From: CAZHCA01 sp964530825
GTDB lineage: Bacteria; Bacteroidota; Bacteroidia; Chitinophagales; Saprospiraceae
DNA length: 27,736 nt
Assembly (NCBI GenBank): GCA_964530825.1
Contig: CAZHCA010000036.1
Location: 1-27,736, forward strand
Direction: 5' to 3'
Every line of letters starts with the position of its first letter. Within the stretch, counting starts at the first letter, position 1. Positions 23,109-27,736 of the stretch are shown here, in pieces. A program made the translations under genes and the position numbers. The notes under the pieces were generated by a model, which was not told where the DNA came from, did no database searches, and was given only the letters and a program-made list of their open reading frames with translations.

Positions 23109-23152
23109 CATACGCGAATTATTTTATCTTGCAACTGTTACAAAACCTTGGT

Positions 23153-25852
23153 ATGCGCATTGTATTCGGCACTGCTTTCGATCATAGTTACTTCCCCTAC
23201 CCCGAACAGGCCCAAGGGGGTGTTTTCTATCTGGGGCCGAAATCTGCCATTCGCTTGCTGGAACGCTGGCTGGGGCTGGCTGGCCATCGCGACGATAATG
23301 CCTACCTGCGCATCGAACAGATGCGCCAGTTATTGGCCGAATTACTCGTCAGTACCAAAGAGAACCTCTTTTTTTCCGCCTCCTTCCACGCCAACCAGCT
23401 TGCAACCGCCGCCGACCTTCTGGAACGCCGGGATGAGTTACTAGCCGCCGGATGGAATTTCGAACTTACAGACAATCTCCCTGAGCGGCTTTCCTGCCTG
23501 GCGGAAATAGAAAACCGGATTCAAAAAGCAGCCCTGGCTCCTGCCTGGACCGACCGCATTGAGGCGATCATTGAGACATTACCGCAGTACCGTATTCCCA
23601 TTGAGTCGGTACAGCTCGCCGAACCCCGTCAATACCTGACCCCGCACTGGAGACGACTCATCAATGCCCTCGAAAACCATGGAATACAAATACTACAGGC
23701 ACTCCCCTACCCTCAACCCGCAAGTACTGACCTGGGCCGGTTCCAGCATTTACTCCGATCAACGTCTGATCCGTTACGTGGCCGACCTGCTGCTGATGGA
23801 AGTTTGCTGATCCTTAAGGCTCGCCAGGATACCGCACTGGCGCATCACCTGGCTGGCCTTTTCCAACGAAACACCGACTACCGCCCTTTAGTGCTGGCTG
23901 CACAGGCCTCCAGTATCCTGGAAAACATCCTACAAACGACCGGGCAGCCTTGCTTGGGGCTGGGCATGGCTTCCCTGGCCAGACCCACCCTGCAAGTCCT
24001 GAAGTTGGCCCCTACCTTTCTCTGGCAACCGGTTGATCCCGCAAAACTACTCGAGTTTCTTTCTCTGACTGTCAAGCCCTTCGATGACCGACTCGCCAAC
24101 CGGCTCGCTAACGTCGTAGCGAACCGCCCCGGCCTTTTTAGCGACCAATGGTACGCAACCATCCACAATTTTTTCGAACGACTCGAGGCCGATGCCGTCC
24201 GCAATCCCAACCTGCAACCCGAGAAGGTTCGCAGTACCTATCAGTTCTGGTTCGAACGCCGGCGCTACGAACCCCGCCAAGGCGTACCCACCTTCGAAGC
24301 CATCGACATCTACGACTATCTACACCGGTGGGCCGACCGATTAGCTGGCGATCAGGATGGAGCACCTTCTTCCCTGCGCATATTGGCCAACCAGGCTTTG
24401 CGCGTTAAAGAAATCCTGCTGGCCCTGCCGGAAGACAGGCTGGAACGCTTGGAGCTAGAGCGCATCATTCAGACAGTCTATGAACCCGGCCCGCTAAATC
24501 GAATGCAACGCCAGGCGGAAGCACTGCCCACCGTCCTGGAATCACATGCCCTTTACGACAATGTGTCCGATACCCTGTGGTGGGGCTTCGTAGATGGCGA
24601 ATCGGACTATTTCTTCTCGAAATGGTACCGCAAGGAACTGAATTACCTCAGCGAACGGGGCGTTCACCTGGAATCGCCAAAAAAGGAAAACACCCGTAGA
24701 TTATGGCAGCGCCGTCAGGCCTTCCTGCGCACCCGAGACCGAATGGTACTGGCTATTCCGGAAACCATCGCCGGCACATCGACCACTGCTCATCCACTGC
24801 TCGGCGATCTGACCGCCTTATTCGAAGACCTTGACCCCATTACTTTCCGCCTGGATGAAGCAGCAGATAGAGCCCGACTCAACGACTTTTTTCAACTCCC
24901 CGACTGGCGGGAAGTACCCCTAAATCCCGCCTCAGCTCCCAACCCATTCCTTCCGCTACCTATTGCCAACTCTACCGCTCGCCAGCAGGAGTCCATTACC
25001 TCGCTCGAAGCGCTCTTTTTTTACCCCCACCAGTGGTATTTCAGACACAAAATGCGTTGGCAACAATCGCCTATCTTGAGTATTGTCCCACAATACACCA
25101 TGCTGGGCAACCTGGCGCATACGCTTTTTGAAGACATACTGACCCAGGACCTGAATGCGTGGACAAAAAAGGGACTAGAAACCTGGATTGATGAGCATGC
25201 ACCCGAACTGCTGATGAAAGAAGGTGCCGTTCTCTTGCAGTATGGTCAAGAGCCGTTGCGCATAAGTTTTGTTGAAAAAATAAAATCTGCTGCCTGGAGT
25301 CTCATCCACTTGATCCGCAAAAACGGATGGACAGTACTGGGTACGGAAGTCGAAGCACAACAGCAATTTGACGATATAGCCGTAATGGGCCGTGCCGACC
25401 TTTTGCTGGCGCGCGGAGAGGAGCGTTGCGTGATCGACCTCAAGTGGAAAGGCCGAAGGCGACGCCGGGAGTTGATCCGAAACGAAGAAGACCTGCAACT
25501 CGTTTTTTATGCCTGGTTATTTCAGCATGAGCATCAGTGGGCGCACTCTGCTTATTACATCATGGATGCTTGTGAGTTAATAGCGCGCAACGAAAAGGCT
25601 TTCCAGGGCATCAATCCGGTCAGCCCGGAGCTCGATCAACAAGAAGTATACGACCGAATCTTTAAGAAAATGTTGGCCACCTATCGCTGGCGCATGGAGC
25701 AACTGGCAAGGGGCGAGCTCGAAATCCGGTCCAGCCATACCCACTCCGACCTGGAAGCCTTTTACCAAGAGACCTTGCTCGATGTGTTGGAAATGAAAAA
25801 GGAAGATGCCAGGTTTGACGATTACCGCATGCTGATCCTACCCATCACCTAA
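23153..25852 (+). CDS. AddB-like PD-(D/E)XK nuclease family protein
   Basis: An 899-aa protein of the RecB/AddB-type nuclease superfamily, probably acting on DNA ends in recombination or repair. The C-terminal nuclease motifs are in order: His656 (NLAHTLFED), Asp749 (GRADLLL), Asp762-x-Lys764 (VIDLKWKG) and Gln782...Tyr786 (LQLVFYAWL). SLEALFFYPHQWYFRHKMRW (about 617-636) is the usual segment ahead of the fold. The N-terminal two thirds match the helicase-like but motor-less region of such proteins (GPKSAIRLLERWLGL; LFFSASFHANQLATAADLL). I see no Walker A motif and no four-Cys iron-sulfur set like that of true AddB. The start at 23153 (MRIVFGTAFD) is preferred; the frame is open back to a GTG at 23048, but those 35 residues look non-coding and contain the dyad at 23092-23108. 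No AddA/UvrD-type partner lies in the window. Confidence 0.82.
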   Translation: MRIVFGTAFDHSYFPYPEQAQGGVFYLGPKSAIRLLERWLGLAGHRDDNAYLRIEQMRQLLAELLVSTKENLFFSASFHANQLATAADLLERRDELLAAGWNFELTDNLPERLSCLAEIENRIQKAALAPAWTDRIEAIIETLPQYRIPIESVQLAEPRQYLTPHWRRLINALENHGIQILQALPYPQPASTDLGRFQHLLRSTSDPLRGRPAADGSLLILKARQDTALAHHLAGLFQRNTDYRPLVLAAQASSILENILQTTGQPCLGLGMASLARPTLQVLKLAPTFLWQPVDPAKLLEFLSLTVKPFDDRLANRLANVVANRPGLFSDQWYATIHNFFERLEADAVRNPNLQPEKVRSTYQFWFERRRYEPRQGVPTFEAIDIYDYLHRWADRLAGDQDGAPSSLRILANQALRVKEILLALPEDRLERLELERIIQTVYEPGPLNRMQRQAEALPTVLESHALYDNVSDTLWWGFVDGESDYFFSKWYRKELNYLSERGVHLESPKKENTRRLWQRRQAFLRTRDRMVLAIPETIAGTSTTAHPLLGDLTALFEDLDPITFRLDEAADRARLNDFFQLPDWREVPLNPASAPNPFLPLPIANSTARQQESITSLEALFFYPHQWYFRHKMRWQQSPILSIVPQYTMLGNLAHTLFEDILTQDLNAWTKKGLETWIDEHAPELLMKEGAVLLQYGQEPLRISFVEKIKSAAWSLIHLIRKNGWTVLGTEVEAQQQFDDIAVMGRADLLLARGEERCVIDLKWKGRRRRRELIRNEEDLQLVFYAWLFQHEHQWAHSAYYIMDACELIARNEKAFQGINPVSPELDQQEVYDRIFKKMLATYRWRMEQLARGELEIRSSHTHSDLEAFYQETLLDVLEMKKEDARFDDYRMLILPIT

Positions 25853-25871
25853 TCGATAACCATTTATTCGG

Positions 25872-26201
25872 TCATTCCTCCGATTCCGGAGCCAGCTTGA
25901 TCACGAGGCCTTCCAAATCCGGAGTGATCTTGATCTGGCAACCGAGACGACTGCTGTCCTCTACGAAAAAAGCCTGATCGAGCATATCTTCTTCCTCTTC
26001 CCGCATTTCGGGTAACGCATGGCTGGACAGTATGTAAACGTGGCAGGTGGAGCAGAGTGCCATACCGCCACAGGTACCTTTAACCGGAAGTTCATAGGCC
26101 TTGCACAACTCCATGAGGTTCATATTCATATCGGTTGGCCCCTCTAGTGGATGCTCTTGGTCTTCGCGATCGATAACTTTAATCTTTACCGTGGTACTCA
26201 T
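25872..26201 (-). CDS. 2Fe-2S ferredoxin (adrenodoxin-type)
   Basis: A 109-aa cytosolic one-electron carrier. Cluster ligands follow the adrenodoxin pattern: Cys-x5-Cys-x2-Cys in GTCGGMALCSTCHVY and a fourth Cys about 34 residues later in RLGCQIKI. The N-terminal beta strands (VKIKVIDREDQEH) and the tail (DLEGLVIKLAPESEE) fit the family. The ATG at 26201 is chosen over an in-frame TTG at 26228 because the -7 box at 26226-26233 overlaps that TTG, which would therefore not be transcribed. The gene ends 19 bp before the convergent nuclease stop. Redox partners are not visible; Fe-S assembly and a hydroxylase are the usual candidates. Confidence 0.93.
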   Translation of the reverse strand: MSTTVKIKVIDREDQEHPLEGPTDMNMNLMELCKAYELPVKGTCGGMALCSTCHVYILSSHALPEMREEEEDMLDQAFFVEDSSRLGCQIKITPDLEGLVIKLAPESEE

Positions 26202-26225
26202 CCTAGCTTTTATTGATGCAAAGAC

Positions 26226-26233
26226 CAAAAGTA
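26226..26233 (-). promoter_or_regulatory. Candidate -7 box for the ferredoxin gene
   Basis: On the minus strand this reads TACTTTTG, an exact TAnnTTTG match. It places the transcript start near 26219 and leaves a leader of about 18 nt before the ATG at 26201. No TTG lies at 17-23 bp upstream. Its position decides the ferredoxin start codon. Confidence 0.45.
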
Positions 26234-26322
26234 GGAAGTTTCAGCTTGACACTGTTTTCCATTCGTCCCTTTTTTACACCCCAGCAATAATTTGCACCAA
26301 AAACGGGCTGGTTGATCCCAAC

Positions 26323-26571
26323 TTAAGTGCTTTCCAGGACTTCTTCAGCCAGTAGCTCGTCAAGTAAAGCATCAAAAGAACGATACCAGTCCACATGGGG
26401 CGACCATTTCCCACAGGAAAGGCACTGGGTATTTTTCCAGCGCTTTTTACACTGTGGACATACCCCGCCGGTGTCAAAAGTGTTCCAGACATGCCGGCAC
26501 GCGCAATGCCAACGACTATAGGCATGCGGTTCCCATTCGCATTTCGGGCAGGCAATTTTTTCGTCGCTCAT
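26323..26571 (-). CDS. Cys-rich zinc-ribbon protein of unknown function
   Basis: An 82-aa protein with four Cys pairs: CPKC (8-11), CAC (23-25), CPQC (38-41) and CLSC (50-53), enough for two zinc sites. The aromatic frame is striking: WxCxCxHVWNTFDT, then GxCPQCKKRW, then QCLSCGKWSPHVDWY. The last 20 residues form an acidic helix. I have seen similar unannotated small proteins in Bacteroidota but know no function. The ATG at 26571 leaves 4 bp after the MOSC stop; an in-frame GTG at 26628 would overlap the MOSC gene by 53 bp and is less likely. It is the last gene of a tight three-gene cluster. Confidence 0.75.
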   Translation of the reverse strand: MSDEKIACPKCEWEPHAYSRWHCACRHVWNTFDTGGVCPQCKKRWKNTQCLSCGKWSPHVDWYRSFDALLDELLAEEVLEST

Positions 26572-26575
26572 GATT

Positions 26576-27073
26576 TTAACTTTTTTCCAATAACGGCTCG
26601 AGGGTATCGCCCAGTTCCACTTTGCCACCCGAAATCACCCGCGCCGTTATGCCGCCATGGCCGCGCATGGCGTTGTATCCTCCCGCTCCCAGATTGCGTT
26701 CCATCTTGGAGCAAGGGTAACACTGGCCCGTCATTTCCAGCTCGGCCTCCCCCAGCCGGAAGCGAAGGTCCTTGAGGGCCAACAGGTTGAGCCCCCGGAC
26801 AACGACATTGCGACGAGTCAGCCTTGGTTCTAAGCTTGCCAATCCCATCATCGAAGCTATGGCATCCAGATGCTCGGCCTGAATGAGGGTCACATGCCGT
26901 TTCCCCGACCGACCGCTATAATGATCGCCGATCAATCCCAGTTCGGCGTCCAGCCATACTTCCGATCCCTGCTCCATCTCCTCGCCCTTTGCTGGCCGGA
27001 TCCCCAACCATTGGACCCGGCCGGGCCGAGGAAAAATCTTTTTAAGGTCCATGACACTGTTGATGACTTCCAT
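26576..27073 (-). CDS. MOSC-domain protein
   Basis: A 165-aa protein made almost entirely of a MOSC domain, the module found at the C-terminus of molybdenum-cofactor sulfurases and thought to bind sulfur on a conserved Cys. Visible signatures are VQWLGIRPAKG near the N-terminus, GLIGDHYSGRSGKRHVTLI, LTRRNVVVRGLNL, and GQCYPCSKMER followed by RGHGGITARVISGGKVELGD. Of the two Cys in CYPC, one is the expected functional residue. The start ATG (27073) shares its A with the TGA stop of the upstream membrane-protein gene (TGATG), a classic translational-coupling arrangement; the longer open frame back to 27340 lies inside that gene and is rejected. The substrate is unknown. The domain suggests sulfur or metal handling, and nearby zinc-ribbon and ferredoxin genes are compatible with that. 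Confidence 0.9.
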   Translation of the reverse strand: MEVINSVMDLKKIFPRPGRVQWLGIRPAKGEEMEQGSEVWLDAELGLIGDHYSGRSGKRHVTLIQAEHLDAIASMMGLASLEPRLTRRNVVVRGLNLLALKDLRFRLGEAELEMTGQCYPCSKMERNLGAGGYNAMRGHGGITARVISGGKVELGDTLEPLLEKS

Positions 27074-27612
27074 CAGCTTACAGTTGTTTCGGCAGGTACA
27101 TAGGTATCCAGGAAGCGATAAAGATGCGCCATTTGGTCGCGGGCCAGCCGCTGTCCTACCCGGCTCGACAACCACATCAGCAGTACGATCAGGCCGATCA
27201 CCGGCAAAATCCAGAGAATAGTTGCGCGCAGACCGAGATTCAACTGGGAAAACCCCATAATCGCAATAATCATGGCAATGAACCCTAATAAGGTGTAGAA
27301 AAAAACAAATTGAAGCCATATAGATGGTCGAGGACCACACAAACCTCTCAATATGGCCCGACCCTGCTCATCCGGTTCAACCCGCAAATCGAGCTGAGGG
27401 GACCAGTAGTGGCGATCCTCCTGCGGAACAGTCAGGAAAAAATGGTCGCGTGTACGATAACCGTGGTAGGTATCCGCTACCTGCTCCAACCCATTCTGCA
27501 GTCGTTCCATAACCTCTTCGGGCGGCCAGGGTAATGGACGGTAGATTCGTGGACGTAGCTGAACGCTGCTGCCGGAATGATCACCAGCCGGATGCAAATG
27601 CGTCGGTTGCAT
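27073..27612 (-). CDS. Two-TM membrane protein of unknown function
   Basis: A 179-aa protein. A soluble N-terminal part of about 100 aa (RIYRPLPWPPEEVMERLQNG, HFFLTVPQEDRHYWSPQLDL, GRAILRGLCGPRPSIW) is followed by two hydrophobic segments, about 98-122 (FVFFYTLLGFIAMIIAIMGF) and 129-150 (ATILWILPVIGLIVLLMWL), then a short cytosolic-type tail (GQRLARDQMAHLYRFLDTYV). Such soluble-plus-two-TM proteins are common in Bacteroidota without known function. The ATG at 27612 (MQPTHLHPAG) is preferred because an upstream in-frame TTG (27663) lies inside the tRNA terminator. Its stop overlaps the MOSC start as TGATG, so the two are translated together. Confidence 0.8.
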   Translation of the reverse strand: MQPTHLHPAGDHSGSSVQLRPRIYRPLPWPPEEVMERLQNGLEQVADTYHGYRTRDHFFLTVPQEDRHYWSPQLDLRVEPDEQGRAILRGLCGPRPSIWLQFVFFYTLLGFIAMIIAIMGFSQLNLGLRATILWILPVIGLIVLLMWLSSRVGQRLARDQMAHLYRFLDTYVPAETTVS

Positions 27613-27640
27613 AGGACCTTTTTCCCTTAAGTTAATAAGG

Positions 27641-27678
27641 AAAAAAGAAAGCCCGAAGTACAAGAAGCACTTCGGGCT
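27641..27678 (-). terminator. Intrinsic terminator of the tRNA-fMet gene
   Basis: Read on the minus strand, a perfect 10-bp stem AGCCCGAAGT/ACTTCGGGCT (27650-27659 with 27669-27678) has a 9-nt loop and is followed by TTCTTTTTT. It starts 8 nt after the tRNA 3' end. This is the strongest terminator in the window. It lies between the tRNA and the membrane-protein gene on the same strand. Confidence 0.92.
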
Positions 27679-27685
27679 GATTTTG

Positions 27686-27736
<51 letters not shown>

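Noticed and set aside
23048..23152. 35-residue N-terminal extension of the nuclease frame starting at a GTG
   Set aside because: The residues look non-coding and the family-like start is MRIVFG at 23153. I keep the longer form as a less likely alternative.
27074..27340. N-terminal extension of the MOSC frame
   Set aside because: It lies wholly inside the membrane-protein gene in another frame; the TGATG overlap gives a clear start at 27073.
27613..27663. 17-residue extension of the membrane-protein frame
   Set aside because: It begins at a TTG inside the strong tRNA-fMet terminator, so it would rarely be transcribed.

Overview
The window looks like chromosome from a free-living Bacteroidota of the class Saprospiria (Lewinella/Haliscomenobacter-like). 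Reasons: four large secreted proteins end in type IX secretion (T9SS) sorting domains, three of the gliding-motility-associated 'type B' kind and one 'type A'. The primary sigma factor is the short (289 aa) Bacteroidota form without region 1.1. Start codons lack clear Shine-Dalgarno sequences, and exact matches to the Bacteroidota -7 box TAnnTTTG lie upstream of several genes. The genus is inference.

Layout. (1) 144-3087, plus strand: a MarR-type regulator, a glycerate kinase and an aldose-1-epimerase-like protein, i.e. small-scale sugar/acid metabolism. (2) 3089-7476, minus strand: an M1 metallopeptidase sits 5 bp behind a secreted choice-of-anchor-L / Calx-beta-like / SprB-repeat / T9SS-B protein, so the two are probably one transcript. 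(3) 7791-12248, plus strand: a 1485-aa secreted protein built of twelve ~112-residue repeats and a T9SS-A tail, preceded by a leader hairpin with a GNRA loop. A two-way terminator separates it from rplS (L19). (4) 12789-17503, minus strand: tandem paralogous PKD-domain T9SS-B proteins, with a terminator-like hairpin between them just ahead of the second gene. (5) 17728-20002: a Sua5/YciO/YrdC-fold protein with altered active-site motifs, convergent with an S41 C-terminal processing peptidase. (6) 20388-22983: an Lrp/AsnC regulator, a two-way terminator, the primary sigma factor with a good self-type promoter, a START-like protein, and a small membrane protein whose stop codon overlaps that of the START-like gene. 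(7) 23153-25852: an AddB-like PD-(D/E)XK nuclease without a helicase partner in view. (8) 25872-27736, minus strand: a 2Fe-2S ferredoxin with its own promoter; a compact cluster of a two-TM membrane protein, a MOSC-domain protein and a Cys-rich zinc-ribbon protein; and the 3' half of an initiator tRNA-fMet with its terminator.

Regions 1, 5, 6 and 8 are mostly conserved housekeeping or regulatory genes. Regions 2-4 are a roughly 13 kb block of cell-surface or secreted T9SS cargo with rplS embedded. I see no CRISPR array, transposase, integrase or phage gene. The most unusual items are the Sua5-like protein with three motifs changed together, the twelve-repeat protein whose last repeat loses a conserved cysteine, the hairpin between the PKD paralogues, and the MOSC/zinc-ribbon/membrane-protein cluster. 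Several gene starts were moved downstream of the longest possible reading frame where promoter, terminator or family evidence required it; each case is stated in its entry.
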